This document shows positions 37,965-46,763 of a stretch of 64,000 nt of DNA, piece after piece. Every line of letters begins with the position of its first letter. The stretch's first letter is position 1. The position numbers and the translations under genes were made by a program. Below the pieces are notes generated by a model. The model had not been told where the DNA came from. It saw only the letters and a program-made list of their open reading frames with translations, and made no database searches. The stretch is taken from the NCBI RefSeq assembly GCF_000300855.1, contig NZ_ALJF01000011.1, forward strand, positions 124,001-188,000. The letters are read 5' to 3'. The stretch comes from Agrobacterium albertimagni AOL15. Lineage in GTDB: Bacteria; Pseudomonadota; Alphaproteobacteria; Rhizobiales; Rhizobiaceae.

Positions 37965-38267
37965 GCCGAACAAAGCGGCGTAGTTCCGCCGTCCGTAGAA
38001 AATGTTAGTGATCACCACGCCACCGCCGTCCACCAGGTAGAGCACGACTGCACTGTGCTCGAACGGAACCATGCGCAGCCCAGGAGCCAGATCATCTCTC
38101 GACACTCCGCCGTAGGGCGCATCACCGACCTTCTCGCAGCGCGCACGAATACGGCCGACATAGCGTCTTGCAGTCTCAGGCGATTGGCTGAGCGACAGCA
38201 CGAACGCGAATATGTCTCGAAGATCGTTCAACGCCTCGGGGCGAAAGCGGACCTTAGCGCGCCGCAC
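37953..38267 (-). CDS. parE: RelE/ParE-family toxin
   Basis: A 104-aa ParE-like toxin: KVRFRPEALNDLRDIFAFV at the N-terminus, a central SPETARRYVGRIRARCEKVG helix, and the C-terminal MVPFEHSAVVLYLVDGG/ITNIFYGRRNY strands. ParE toxins target DNA gyrase; RelE members cut mRNA, and the sequence alone fits ParE better. It overlaps the upstream antitoxin by 14 bp, the standard arrangement. The end of the gene overlaps the convergent DUF2332 gene. Confidence 0.85.
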   Translation of the reverse strand: MRRAKVRFRPEALNDLRDIFAFVLSLSQSPETARRYVGRIRARCEKVGDAPYGGVSRDDLAPGLRMVPFEHSAVVLYLVDGGGVVITNIFYGRRNYAALFGSDG

Positions 38268-38523
38268 GTCCCGACACCGGTCGCGCCTCGGCCATCATCT
38301 CGTCAAGCGCGGCATCGACCTCGTCTATGCTGAGGCTCGGACGAGGGTCGTCGATCGAGCGACGAACCCTCAACCGGATGGCCTCAAGCTGTTGAGCGGG
38401 ATCATCAGCCGTTTGGTGCCAGGCTTCGATGGCAGCAAGCACGGCCTCATCCGGAGAGGCAAAACCTCCGATCTCAACCAGATCCTCCACGGCCTTCAGG
38501 GTCTCTTGTCCCAAGGATCTCAT
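38254..38523 (-). CDS. parD: ParD-like antitoxin
   Basis: An 89-aa antitoxin. The N-terminal portion (SLGQETLKAVEDLVEIGGFASPDEAVLAAI) looks like a ribbon-helix-helix DNA-binding region of ParD type, followed by an acidic toxin-binding tail (SIDEVDAALDEMMAEA). The ATG at 38523 is preceded by GGGAGGT. It would neutralise the adjacent toxin and autorepress the pair. Confidence 0.8.
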   Translation of the reverse strand: MRSLGQETLKAVEDLVEIGGFASPDEAVLAAIEAWHQTADDPAQQLEAIRLRVRRSIDDPRPSLSIDEVDAALDEMMAEARPVSGRAAR

Positions 38524-38605
38524 TGGATTTGACCTCCCTGCTCTGGTGTGTCGGCTCGCACAATAACATGCGGCGCCGACCGAAGCGAGATCCGCCCCCA
38601 AACGC

Positions 38606-38629
38606 AAAAAGGCCGGGTCGCCCCGGCCT
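38606..38629 (-). terminator. Rho-independent terminator of the sox operon
   Basis: On the minus strand AGGCCGGG (38629-38622) and CCCGGCCT (38617-38610) form an 8-bp stem with a tetraloop, then TTTTT. It lies 30 bp past the soxG stop. Confidence 0.85.
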
Positions 38630-38658
38630 CTTCAAATCGCATCAAACACCCTCGCCCC

Positions 38659-39213
38659 TCAGAGCGAGGCATCCTCCGCGCCCTCGGCGAGCATGCCGAA
38701 CGCATATTCCGCAAAGGACCGCCAGCATTCGACGCGGAAGGTCTCTTCCTCGGCCCGGTAGAGGATGATTTCGATCTTGCCGAAGACGGTGCGCGTCACC
38801 GCCCCCACCGGGAAGGCGGCGAGCGACAGGTCGAGCGGGCAGGCCGCATTCAGCGTGTCGGCAGCGGCAGGCCCCGAAACGATGATCGCCGTGTTGCGGT
38901 GGGAGATGTCCGCCGCCGAATGAACCACGCCGGAGGTGGCGCAGTCGGCCATCAAGGCATCGCCCTTCTCGTCGATCAGGAACCATTCGTCCGGACCGAT
39001 CCAGAAGGCCGTGCGGCCCTTGGCAGAGGCGGACGTCTTCGGCTTTGTCGGCAGCTTCAGACCGAGCGTCTTGGAAAGGCCCGCGACGGCATCGGCGCCG
39101 GCGCGCAGCGACACGCGGGTCGCGGGAAGTGCCGGGGTGAGGCGCACCTTGGCGCTGCCGCCGTGGAAGCCGGCAAGAACGGTCTTGCGGTCTGCAACAG
39201 ACATATCAGCCAT
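38659..39213 (-). CDS. soxG: Sarcosine oxidase gamma subunit
   Basis: A 184-aa subunit of heterotetrameric sarcosine oxidase, related to GcvT folds. It has the typical RAGADAVAGLSKTLGLKLP, LWIGPDEWFLI-like (AFWIGPDEWFLIDEKGD) and DISHRNTAIIVSGPAAADTLN segments. AAGGAGG lies before the ATG at 39213. It overlaps the soxA stop by 8 bp and is the last gene of soxBDAG. The subunit helps assemble the complex; its own catalytic role is small. Confidence 0.93.
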   Translation of the reverse strand: MADMSVADRKTVLAGFHGGSAKVRLTPALPATRVSLRAGADAVAGLSKTLGLKLPTKPKTSASAKGRTAFWIGPDEWFLIDEKGDALMADCATSGVVHSAADISHRNTAIIVSGPAAADTLNAACPLDLSLAAFPVGAVTRTVFGKIEIILYRAEEETFRVECWRSFAEYAFGMLAEGAEDASL

Positions 39214-42199
39214 GGATGCGGCCTCCTTCCTTGTCAACGAACACCATGTCGGTGACTTCCACCGCGATGGTCTTGTCCTTCATCGGCACGTAAAGCGTCT
39301 CACCCATCCGGGCCCGGCCACCGGCCACCATGGCAATCGCGATCGAGCGGCCAAGGTTTTCCGACCAGTAGGACGAGGTGACATGCCCGAGCATGGTCAT
39401 CGGCTTCGGCTGGTTCGGGTTGGCGACGATCTGCGCGCCCTCTTCCAGCACTTCGTTCGGATCCTTGGTGAACATCCCAACGAGCTGCTTGCGGCCTTCC
39501 TTGACGAGGTCAGGCCGCTTCATGCCGCGAATACCGACGAAATCGGTCTTCTTCTTCGATACCGCCCAGGAGAGGCCGGCATCGTCCGCCGTCAAGGTAC
39601 CGTCGGTGTCCTGGCCAACGATGATATAGCCCTTTTCGGCGCGCAGCACGTGCATGGTCTCGGTGCCGTAGAGGCAGGCGCCCATCGACTGGGCCCGTTC
39701 CCAAATCTTTTGGAAGACGTCAGCACCGAAATCGGCAGGCACATTGACTTCGAAGCCGAGTTCGCCGGTGAAGGACACGCGGAAGAGGCGCGTCGGCACA
39801 CCGCAGAACTTGCCTTCGGCCACACTCATATGCGGGAAGGCCTCGTTCGAGATGTCGATGCCCTCGACGAAAGGCGCGATGATGTCGCGCGCTTTCGGAC
39901 CCTGGACCGCGATAACAGCCCATTGTTCGGTGGTCGAAGTGAGCCAGACCTTCAGATGCGGGAATTCCGTCTGCAGATAATCTTCCATGTGGTGCATGAC
40001 ACGGGGCGCCCCGCCGGTCGTGGTGGTCACATGGAAGCGATCCTCGGCAAGGCGCCCGACGACACCATCGTCATAGATGAAGCCGTCTTCGCGGGTCATG
40101 ATGCCATAGCGCGCCTTGCCGGGCTTCAGCGTGTCCCAGGCATTCGTGTACATCAGGTTGAGGAACTCGGCCGCGTCAGGCCCGACGACCTCGATCTTGC
40201 CAAGCGTCGAGGCATTGAACACGCCGGCTGCGTCACGCACCGTCTTGCATTCACGGTTGACGGCGGCATGCATGTCTTCGCCAGCCCTGGGGTAGTACCA
40301 GGCACGTTTCCAGTTGCCGACATCCTCATAGACGGCACCTTGGGAAACTTCATAGGCATGCATCGGCGTCTTGCGTACTGGATCAAACAGCGCATCGCGC
40401 GAATGATTGATCAGCGTGCCGAAGGTGACGGGCGTATAGGGCGCGCGGAAAGTGGTGAGACCGACCTGCGGGATCTCCTTGCCGAGCACCTCGGCTGCGA
40501 TGGCAAGACCATGCATGTTAGAAAGCTTGCCCTGGTCTGAGGCCATGCCGTTCGTCGTGAAGCGCTTGATATGCTCGATCGAATGCATGCCCTCGCGCAC
40601 GGCCAGACGAATGTCTTTGGCGCAAACGTCATGCTGGAAATCGACGAAAGCCTTAACGTTGTCCTCGCGGCCAGCGCCCTCGGCAGCACCGATCATGCCG
40701 CCGGTCCAGGCATGTGCGTTGGCGCCTGATAGCGAGATGGCTGGCGTTTCGGTCGCGCCCGCAGCCCTGGCCGAGGAGAGACCGGCAGAAGTTGCTTCAT
40801 CGAGCAGCGCCTGCAGATCGTCGGTGCCGTTGCACCCACCGACAGACACACAATCCTGCACATAGACGTCAGGCAGGAAGCGGTCGTTTGCGGCGTCGTA
40901 TTTCAGCTTGCCGCGCGACTGCGAGAACATATGCACCGATGGCGTCCAACCGGCCGACATCAAGAGCGCATCGACCTCGATCTTGCGCGTGGAGCCGCCG
41001 CCATTGCGGCGAACGGTGATCGAGCGGACGCGGAGACGGCCTGCGGTATCGATCACACCATGGCCGGTCAGCACTTCGATTCCGAGCGCACGCGCCTGTG
41101 CGAGAACGCCCTCGCCCGGCTTTTCGCGGGGATCGACGATCACAGGCACGGAAACACCCGCCTTCTTCAGGTCGATCGCCGCTTCATAGGCCGAGTCATG
41201 CGCCGTGTAGACGCCGACCTTGGCACCGACAGCGACGCCGAAATGGTTGAGATAGGTGCGGCCGGCAGAGGCGAGCATGATGCCCGGACGGTCGTTGTTG
41301 GCGAAGACCATATGGCGTTCGATCGAACCGCTGGCGATCACCACGCGCTTGGCACGGACCTGCCACAGCCGCTCGCGCGGCTGGTTCTTCGACGGCTTGG
41401 CGATGTGGTCGGTTACGCGTTCGACCAGCGCCACGTAATTGTGGTTGTGATAGCCGAAGGCGGTCGTGCGCGAGAGCACGGTGACGTTGGACATGCCCTT
41501 CAGCGTGGCAACGGTCGCTTGAGCCCAGTCCCAGCCGCTCTGGCCATCGACGGTGGCGCCCGTATCGAAGTGGAAGGAACCGCCCATTTCCGGCTGCTCG
41601 TCGACGATCATGACGCGCACGCCCGTCTGGGCGGCAGCCAGTGCAGAAGCCAGACCAGCTGCACCGCCACCGATCACCAGCACGTCGCAATGGGAGTAGC
41701 GGTTGGCGTAATGATCCGGATCGGCTTCCTTCGGCGCATGGCCGAGACCGGCGGCGCGACGGATGAAGGGCTCATAGATCTGGTGCCAGGCAGCCTTCGG
41801 CCACATGAAGGTCTTGTAGTAGAAGCCGGCGGCGAAGAAGGGCGACAGCAGATTGTTGACCTCGCCGATGTCGAGCGACAGCGACGGCCAGCGGTTCTGC
41901 GTCTCGATCTTCATGCCGTCGAAGACTTCCTGCACGGTCGCCCGCACATTCGGCTGGCGGCGGGCGGAGTCACGCGAAACGTCGAGCAGCGCATTCGGCT
42001 CTTCCGGACCTGCGGTCAGGATGCCGCGCGGACGGTGATACTTGAACGAGCGGCCAGCGAGATGCATGCCATTGGCGATCATAGCAGACGCCACGGTATC
42101 ACCCTCGTAAGCGGTCAGCGTACGGCCATCGATGGTGAAGCGGGCAGTCAGCGCCGGCGTCAGGCGGCCCTTGCCGGGAATACGGTTGGCAGCGCTCAT
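39206..42199 (-). CDS. soxA: Sarcosine oxidase alpha subunit
   Basis: A 997-aa subunit. The N-terminal region (DGRTLTAYEGDTVASAMIANG) precedes a Rossmann NAD-binding domain, CDVLVIGGGAAGLASALAAA (~residue 173) and EQPEMGGS. The C-terminal ~390 residues form a GcvT-like folate-binding domain (FNASTLGKIEVVGPDAAEFLN, then FTGELGFEVNVPADF). The complex oxidises sarcosine to glycine, formaldehyde/5,10-methylene-THF and H2O2. Start and stop overlap its neighbours (ATGA with soxD). Confidence 0.97.
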   Translation of the reverse strand: MSAANRIPGKGRLTPALTARFTIDGRTLTAYEGDTVASAMIANGMHLAGRSFKYHRPRGILTAGPEEPNALLDVSRDSARRQPNVRATVQEVFDGMKIETQNRWPSLSLDIGEVNNLLSPFFAAGFYYKTFMWPKAAWHQIYEPFIRRAAGLGHAPKEADPDHYANRYSHCDVLVIGGGAAGLASALAAAQTGVRVMIVDEQPEMGGSFHFDTGATVDGQSGWDWAQATVATLKGMSNVTVLSRTTAFGYHNHNYVALVERVTDHIAKPSKNQPRERLWQVRAKRVVIASGSIERHMVFANNDRPGIMLASAGRTYLNHFGVAVGAKVGVYTAHDSAYEAAIDLKKAGVSVPVIVDPREKPGEGVLAQARALGIEVLTGHGVIDTAGRLRVRSITVRRNGGGSTRKIEVDALLMSAGWTPSVHMFSQSRGKLKYDAANDRFLPDVYVQDCVSVGGCNGTDDLQALLDEATSAGLSSARAAGATETPAISLSGANAHAWTGGMIGAAEGAGREDNVKAFVDFQHDVCAKDIRLAVREGMHSIEHIKRFTTNGMASDQGKLSNMHGLAIAAEVLGKEIPQVGLTTFRAPYTPVTFGTLINHSRDALFDPVRKTPMHAYEVSQGAVYEDVGNWKRAWYYPRAGEDMHAAVNRECKTVRDAAGVFNASTLGKIEVVGPDAAEFLNLMYTNAWDTLKPGKARYGIMTREDGFIYDDGVVGRLAEDRFHVTTTTGGAPRVMHHMEDYLQTEFPHLKVWLTSTTEQWAVIAVQGPKARDIIAPFVEGIDISNEAFPHMSVAEGKFCGVPTRLFRVSFTGELGFEVNVPADFGADVFQKIWERAQSMGACLYGTETMHVLRAEKGYIIVGQDTDGTLTADDAGLSWAVSKKKTDFVGIRGMKRPDLVKEGRKQLVGMFTKDPNEVLEEGAQIVANPNQPKPMTMLGHVTSSYWSENLGRSIAIAMVAGGRARMGETLYVPMKDKTIAVEVTDMVFVDKEGGRIHG

Positions 42200-42516
42200 G
42201 CCTTTTCTCCCTTCGATGCAGACGGGGCAACCAGTGTTGCGGGATCGGGCATGGGTTCACCGACCTTGTAGGTCAGCAGGATCTTGTCGGAGATCGTGTC
42301 GCGGGCAGCATTGAAGAAGCGGCCGCAGCCATGAATATGGCGCCAGCGTTCGAAGATCAGGCCCTTCGGGTTGTCACGCAGGAAGAAGTAATCCGCAAAC
42401 TCTTCGTCCGTGATCGAGGCAATGTTTTCCGGGCGGGCGATATGCGCTTCACCGGCGGCGCGAAACTCGAGCTCTGCGCGCTCTTCTTCGCAATAGGGGC
42501 ATTTGATGACCAGCAT
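42196..42516 (-). CDS. soxD: Sarcosine oxidase delta subunit
   Basis: A 106-aa zinc subunit. The Zn ligands are CPYC (Cys6, Cys9) and the His/Cys of the HIHGCGRFFNAARDT stretch. FLRDNPKGLIFERWRH is the other conserved block. It lies 17 bp after soxB and overlaps soxA by 4 bp, in the usual B-D-A-G order. Confidence 0.96.
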   Translation of the reverse strand: MLVIKCPYCEEERAELEFRAAGEAHIARPENIASITDEEFADYFFLRDNPKGLIFERWRHIHGCGRFFNAARDTISDKILLTYKVGEPMPDPATLVAPSASKGEKA

Positions 42517-42533
42517 AATGGACGATCCCTAAT

Positions 42534-43787
42534 TCAGTGCGCCACGGCAGCGGCGGCTGCCTCGTCGATGAGGCGGCCGGTGCGGAACCGGTCGAGCGTC
42601 AGACCCTGGGCCAGCCGGTGCGGCTCGCCCTTGGCAATGAGATGGGCAAAGAGATTGGCCGACCCCGGCGTCGCCTTGAAGCCACCCGTCCCCCAGCCCG
42701 CATTGACGAAGAGGTTTGGAACCGGCGTGACGCTCTGGATCGGCGAACGGTCGGCCGTGTTGTCGGTGATCCCGCCCCACTGGCGCATCATTTTCACACG
42801 ACGGAACATCGGGAAGAGCTCGCAGATGGCATCGAGCGTATGCGTGATGATCTGCATGCCGCCGGTCTGGCTGTAGGAGTTGTACTGGTCGGTGCCGGCA
42901 CCGATGACCAGCTCGCCCTTGTCCGACTGCGAGATATAGGCATGCACGGTGTTGGACATGACCACGCAGGGGAAGATCGGCTTCAGCGGCTCGGAAACAA
43001 GCGCCTGCAGCGGCGTCGAATGCACCGGAAGACGCACGCCCGCCATGCCCATGACGACGGAGGAATGGCCGGCCGCGGACACGCCGACCTTCTTGGCGCC
43101 GATGAAGCCCTTGGTCGTGTCGACGCCAGTGACTTCACCATTCGGACCACGGCGGATACCGGTCACTTCGCAGTTCTGGATGATGTGCACGCCGCGATCG
43201 GAGGCAGCGCGCGCATAACCCCAGGCAACCGCATCATGGCGGGCGGTGCCGCCACGCCGCTGGAGGGCGGCACCATTGATCGGGTAACGGGCATTCTTCG
43301 AGATATCCAGCGGCGGGCAGAAGGCCTTCGCCTGCTCCGGCGTTAGCCACTCGTTGTCGATGCCGTAGAGATTGTTGGCGTTCACATGCCGCTTGAAAGA
43401 CTGCTGGTCATGCACATTGTGCGATAGCATCATCACGCCGCGTGGCGAATACATGACATTGTAGTTGAGGTCCTGGCTCAAGCCCTCCCAGAGCTTCAGC
43501 GAATGCTCGTAGATGTCCATGCTCTCTTCATAGAGATAGTTGGACCGGATGATCGTCGTGTTACGGCCGGTATTGCCACCGCCGAGCCAGCCCTTTTCGA
43601 TCACGGCGACATTGGTAATGCCGTGTTCCTTGGCCAGATAATAGGCGGCACCAAGACCATGGCCGCCGGCGCCGATGATGATGACGTCATAGGATTGCCG
43701 CGGCTCGGGAGAGACCCACTGAGCCTCCCATCCCTTGTGGGCACGCATCGCCTCACGGACAACGGCAAAGACCGAATATTTGCGCAT
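42534..43787 (-). CDS. soxB: Sarcosine oxidase beta subunit
   Basis: A 417-aa FAD-dependent oxidoreductase. The dinucleotide fold is YDVIIIGAGGHGLGAAYYLA (residues 33-52). The covalent FMN is expected on the histidine in GGTARHDAVAWG (His184), by analogy with other heterotetrameric enzymes. GWGTGGFKATPGSANLFAHLIA closes the FAD domain. It is the first gene of soxBDAG and carries the sarcosine-oxidising site. The 305-bp upstream region (43788-44092), shared with rpsU, shows only a GGCGCAA/TTGCGCC inverted repeat with a long loop and no clear promoter. Confidence 0.97.
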   Translation of the reverse strand: MRKYSVFAVVREAMRAHKGWEAQWVSPEPRQSYDVIIIGAGGHGLGAAYYLAKEHGITNVAVIEKGWLGGGNTGRNTTIIRSNYLYEESMDIYEHSLKLWEGLSQDLNYNVMYSPRGVMMLSHNVHDQQSFKRHVNANNLYGIDNEWLTPEQAKAFCPPLDISKNARYPINGAALQRRGGTARHDAVAWGYARAASDRGVHIIQNCEVTGIRRGPNGEVTGVDTTKGFIGAKKVGVSAAGHSSVVMGMAGVRLPVHSTPLQALVSEPLKPIFPCVVMSNTVHAYISQSDKGELVIGAGTDQYNSYSQTGGMQIITHTLDAICELFPMFRRVKMMRQWGGITDNTADRSPIQSVTPVPNLFVNAGWGTGGFKATPGSANLFAHLIAKGEPHRLAQGLTLDRFRTGRLIDEAAAAAVAH

Positions 43788-44092
43788 TCGCCTTAAACTC
43801 CTGTGGTTCAGGCATTTGGGTATGATGATACAGGTCGCAGATCAACCCACGACATGACGTCCGTTTTGCGACGCATTGTCATCCGTCTTTCGACACCCCC
43901 GAAGAAGTGCAGCGCAGGGCGCAAAATTATTGGCGGGAAGCCTTGCGCCATATGGACTTCACCAGGGTCTTCTGCTATTTCGCAGCCTAATCGCCGGACT
44001 CAGTGGCCGCGCGAACCATTACGCTGTTTCCGAAGATGTGACCTCCATCGACGGAAGGACCAACACTTAAAAACCAAAGGAACGGGATAAAC

Positions 44093-44317
44093 GTGCAGGT
44101 ACTAGTCCGCGACAACAACGTTGACCAGGCGCTCCGCGCTCTCAAGAAGAAAATGCAGCGCGAAGGCATTTTCCGCGAAATGAAGATGCGCGATTTCTTC
44201 GAAAAGCCGTCTGAAAAGCGTGCGCGCGAAAAGGCTGAAGCCGTTCGCCGCGTTCGCAAGCTGGCGCGCAAGAAGATGCAGCGCGAAGGCCTGCTTCCGG
44301 CTGCACGCGGCCGTTGA
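44093..44317 (+). CDS. rpsU: 30S ribosomal protein S21
   Basis: A 74-aa basic ribosomal protein: [31 protein letters not shown], then a Lys/Arg-rich tail ([14 protein letters not shown]). The bS21 signature is complete. The start is GTG at 44093 with AAAGGAACGGG upstream. S21 supports initiation and interacts with the anti-SD end of 16S rRNA. Single gene with its own terminator-like hairpin. Confidence 0.96.
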   Translation: MQVLVRDNNVDQALRALKKKMQREGIFREMKMRDFFEKPSEKRAREKAEAVRRVRKLARKKMQREGLLPAARGR

Positions 44318-44349
44318 TCTGCCCCGATTTGGGCGTTTTCCTATGAAAT

Positions 44350-44385
44350 GAGGGCGGGGGCGAGACGAATCGCCGCCGCTCTTTT
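44350..44385 (+). terminator. Probable terminator after rpsU
   Basis: GAGGGCGGGGGCGA pairs imperfectly with TCGCCGCCGCTC across a 6-nt loop, followed by TTTTG. It lies 32 bp after the rpsU stop. Confidence 0.55.
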
Positions 44386-44444
44386 GATATGCAACACGAA
44401 CTTGCGCTGTCCGACGCCCATCGAGGGGTTCTGGCGGCTGCCGG

Positions 44445-45320
44445 ATGATGCGCCTCATGACGAAAACCTCCGTGTCCTTCTCCGCCTCCCAGGTCGCGCG
44501 CATGCCGCGACTGGTGTCTGCTGCGGCTCTGCTCGCCACCCTGACCCTGGCAGGCTGCGCTACGACGACGGAAACCACGGATGTCATTCGTCTCGACCGG
44601 GCCCAGGGCTCCGAGGAGAACATCGCCTCCCTCACCGCCGTCATCCAGTCCAATCCGCGTGATCCGGAAGGCTACAACGTGCGCGGTTCCGCCTATGGTC
44701 GCGCCGGCCAGTTCCGCCAGGCGCTAGACGATTTCAACACCGCCCTGCAGCTGAACCCGCAGTTTTTCCAGGCCTATGCCAACCGCGCACTGGTCTACCG
44801 CAACATGGGCAAGCCGGTCGAAGCGGCCGCCGACTACAATGCGGCGCTGAAGATCAATCCGAACTACGACGTCGCCTATATTGGTCGCGGCAATATCTAT
44901 CGCCAGGCCGGCCGCATCGACGAGGCCTTCGGCGACTTCAACCGCGCCATCCAGCTCGACACGACCGATGGCCGCGCGTTCCACAATCGTGGCCTGATCT
45001 ATCAGCTGCGCGGCGACCATGCGAAGGCGATCGATGACTTCTCCAAGGCGATCTCGCTCTCGCCGCGCGCACCCGAGCCCTATAATGGCCGTGGCGTCTC
45101 CTATGTGGCGCTCAACGACGACGACAATGCATTCGCCGACTTCAACCTCGCGATCGAACTCAACAACAACATCGCCGAGAGCTGGGCAAACCAGGCGCTG
45201 ATCTATGAGCGCCGCGGCGACAAGGCCCGTGCAGCCAAGTCCTACAGCCATGCGCTCCGCCTGGATCCCAAATACGAACCAGCCACGCAGGGCCTGGCGC
45301 GTACGCGCGGCGCGACCTGA
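44445..45320 (+). CDS. TPR-repeat lipoprotein
   Basis: A 291-aa lipoprotein. A signal peptide ends in lipobox TLAGC (Cys39), so it is lipid-anchored in the envelope. From about residue 58, six consecutive tetratricopeptide repeats run to the C-terminus (for example YNVRGSAYGRAGQFRQALDDF and AYANRALVYRNMGKPVEAAAD). It resembles the NlpI family of scaffold lipoproteins, which adapt peptidoglycan hydrolases, but the specific partner is unknown. A bidirectional terminator follows. Confidence 0.85.
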   Translation: MMRLMTKTSVSFSASQVARMPRLVSAAALLATLTLAGCATTTETTDVIRLDRAQGSEENIASLTAVIQSNPRDPEGYNVRGSAYGRAGQFRQALDDFNTALQLNPQFFQAYANRALVYRNMGKPVEAAADYNAALKINPNYDVAYIGRGNIYRQAGRIDEAFGDFNRAIQLDTTDGRAFHNRGLIYQLRGDHAKAIDDFSKAISLSPRAPEPYNGRGVSYVALNDDDNAFADFNLAIELNNNIAESWANQALIYERRGDKARAAKSYSHALRLDPKYEPATQGLARTRGAT

Positions 45321-45344
45321 GCCAGCGTAGAAGCTGCAAAATTC

Positions 45345-45372
45345 AAAACGGCGGGGTGACCCGCCGTTTTTT
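45345..45372. terminator. Terminator after the TPR lipoprotein gene
   Basis: AAAACGGCGGG (45345-45355) and CCCGCCGTTTT (45360-45370) form an 11-bp stem with GTGA loop, followed by TT; A/T tails on both sides allow use on either strand. Confidence 0.85.
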
Positions 45373-45424
45373 GTTTGTCCTTTACCATTGCCAGCGCTGT
45401 TCACCAGGTGGACGGCGGCATGAA

Positions 45425-45454
45425 AAAAGGCGGCCCGCTGCCGGACCGCCTTTT
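45425..45454. terminator. Terminator between the convergent TPR and CoxIV-like genes
   Basis: AAAAGGCGG (45425-45433) and CCGCCTTTT (45446-45454) pair across a 12-nt loop that can also pair internally. It lies 22 bp past the stop of the minus-strand cytochrome oxidase gene. Confidence 0.75.
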
Positions 45455-45475
45455 GCAACAGGGATAGGACTGCGA

Positions 45476-45700
45476 TCAGCGCATCATGAAGACGCCGGCG
45501 ACCGACAGGACGATCCAGATGAAGAACCCGCCGATCAGGCCCGCACCGCCGAAAAAGCCGGCAGCCATGGCGATCATCAGGGCAACCAGGATGGCCGTGC
45601 CATACTTGGTGCCGGCGATGAAGAGATCATAGGTCTTCTCGTGCTCCTTGTAGTCCATGGAAGCACCGGTTTCGACCGGACCAGAATGATGTTCGCTCAT
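45476..45700 (-). CDS. aa3-type cytochrome c oxidase subunit IV-like small membrane protein
   Basis: A 74-aa protein with N-terminal MDYKEHEKTYDLFI, the hallmark of bacterial CoxIV (short aa3-type subunit IV), followed by one long hydrophobic segment (~residues 32-72) ending FMMR. It would be an accessory inner-membrane subunit of the terminal oxidase. The ATG at 45700 follows GGGAGAT. Main oxidase genes are not in the window. Confidence 0.85.
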   Translation of the reverse strand: MSEHHSGPVETGASMDYKEHEKTYDLFIAGTKYGTAILVALMIAMAAGFFGGAGLIGGFFIWIVLSVAGVFMMR

Positions 45701-45832
45701 GTTCGATCTCCCAAATCTTAAGCCTAGCGGCACCATGGCGGAATCACATCGGACCGAGCCATGGGCAGAAATTTGTCTTTTTCCCGCATACACAAACGGC
45801 AGGCGGAGCGCAATCGGATCCGGTACTTGTGG

Positions 45833-46582
45833 TCAATAATCCCGACCCGCGACAGCGCCTGCGACCTTGCCGGCCGCCACCAGTCGCGCCGAAGGCAGGA
45901 CCGTCAGCGGCGTGGCCGACAACGCGCCCTCCCCGCGCCCGAACATCATGCGGCGTTCGTGCACGCCGGAATCGAAGAAGGGATAGCGCTTGAGCAGTTT
46001 CGTACCCGTCGTGTGGGTGTTGGTCGCCATGAGTGTGAGCTCAAGACCGTAGATCTCGGTCATCCGCCGCTCGACGACAGTTTCTGCATAGAAGACGCGC
46101 TTGTAAAAGGCAGCATGATGCGGCCGAACATGTTGCAGCACGCGGTCCGCCTTGAAATAGGCGGCCGCGACGATGCTCGTCCGAAGGGTGATGTAAGGCA
46201 GAATCGGCAATTCGCTCGCCACATCTGGATCAACAGCGAAACGCGCGGGGTCGATCAAGGTCAATCCCGCACTCAGATAGGTTTCCATGACATCGGGAAA
46301 GACGCCTGCCGACTGTGACAGGGTGTGTTTCGGGGTGACGTGGTGAAGCCTTATCGTACTGACAAGCTCTTCGAAATAGTAGATCCCGAACACATAGGCG
46401 TGGCTGTCGAAATCAGCGTCATCAATCATGCTTGGCGCCGCGACCGGCAGCACGTTCGCTGCCTTGTATGCCTTGTAACGCAGCTGCTCGATATCCTCGA
46501 AATCTTCTTGAGTCTCTATCCGGCGATACTCGATGAAATCGAGGTAACGCATCAATCGCTCCGAAAAGCCTTCTAATTCCAT
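45833..46582 (-). CDS. FeeM/autoinducer-synthase-like GNAT N-acyltransferase
   Basis: A 249-aa protein with the fold signature of N-acyl amino acid synthase FeeM and LuxI-type synthases. IEQLRYKAYKAANVL near residue 40 corresponds to the R-x-x-x-F/Y substrate loop. HAYVFGIYYFEELVSTIRLHHV is the beta4 strand region. DPARFAVDPDVASELPILPYITLRTSIVAAAYFKAD resembles the acyl-ACP binding part. Such enzymes transfer acyl chains from ACP to an amino acid or homoserine lactone precursor. No receptor gene is adjacent. The ATG at 46582 is preferred. A perfect TTAA-N7-TTAA lies upstream. Confidence 0.72.
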   Translation of the reverse strand: MELEGFSERLMRYLDFIEYRRIETQEDFEDIEQLRYKAYKAANVLPVAAPSMIDDADFDSHAYVFGIYYFEELVSTIRLHHVTPKHTLSQSAGVFPDVMETYLSAGLTLIDPARFAVDPDVASELPILPYITLRTSIVAAAYFKADRVLQHVRPHHAAFYKRVFYAETVVERRMTEIYGLELTLMATNTHTTGTKLLKRYPFFDSGVHERRMMFGRGEGALSATPLTVLPSARLVAAGKVAGAVAGRDY

Positions 46583-46652
46583 ACTGATACCCCGCCGGCT
46601 ACAACCGATGGCATGGGGTATCATCTATCGTTCTACCTCGCCCCCCCGAAAA

Positions 46653-46667
46653 TTAATAAGATATTAA
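46653..46667. promoter_or_regulatory. CtrA-type box upstream of the FeeM-like gene
   Basis: TTAA (46653-46656), seven bases, then TTAA (46664-46667) matches the CtrA core TTAA-N7-TTAA. It lies 71 bp upstream of the FeeM-like start in an AT-rich stretch unlike the surroundings. A nearby GTTAAC and TTAAGGTTAA (46679-46688) may add half-sites. The site also lies downstream of the EAL gene, so the acyltransferase is its likely target. Confidence 0.5.
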
Positions 46668-46763
46668 AATGCCATAGGTTAAGGTTAACAGTCGCATTCG
46701 CAATCATCTCCGCCGCACGGGCTAGATCTGACTGGAACCGAAACAAGCAGCAGGAGGGATGGG

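Noticed and set aside
40931..42271. 446-codon plus-strand frame opposite soxA
   Set aside because: Antisense to conserved sarcosine oxidase sequence; low-complexity Arg/His/Gly translation.
43921..43960. GGCGCAA/TTGCGCC inverted repeat upstream of soxB
   Set aside because: Seven-base arms with a ~19-base loop in GC-rich DNA are expected by chance.
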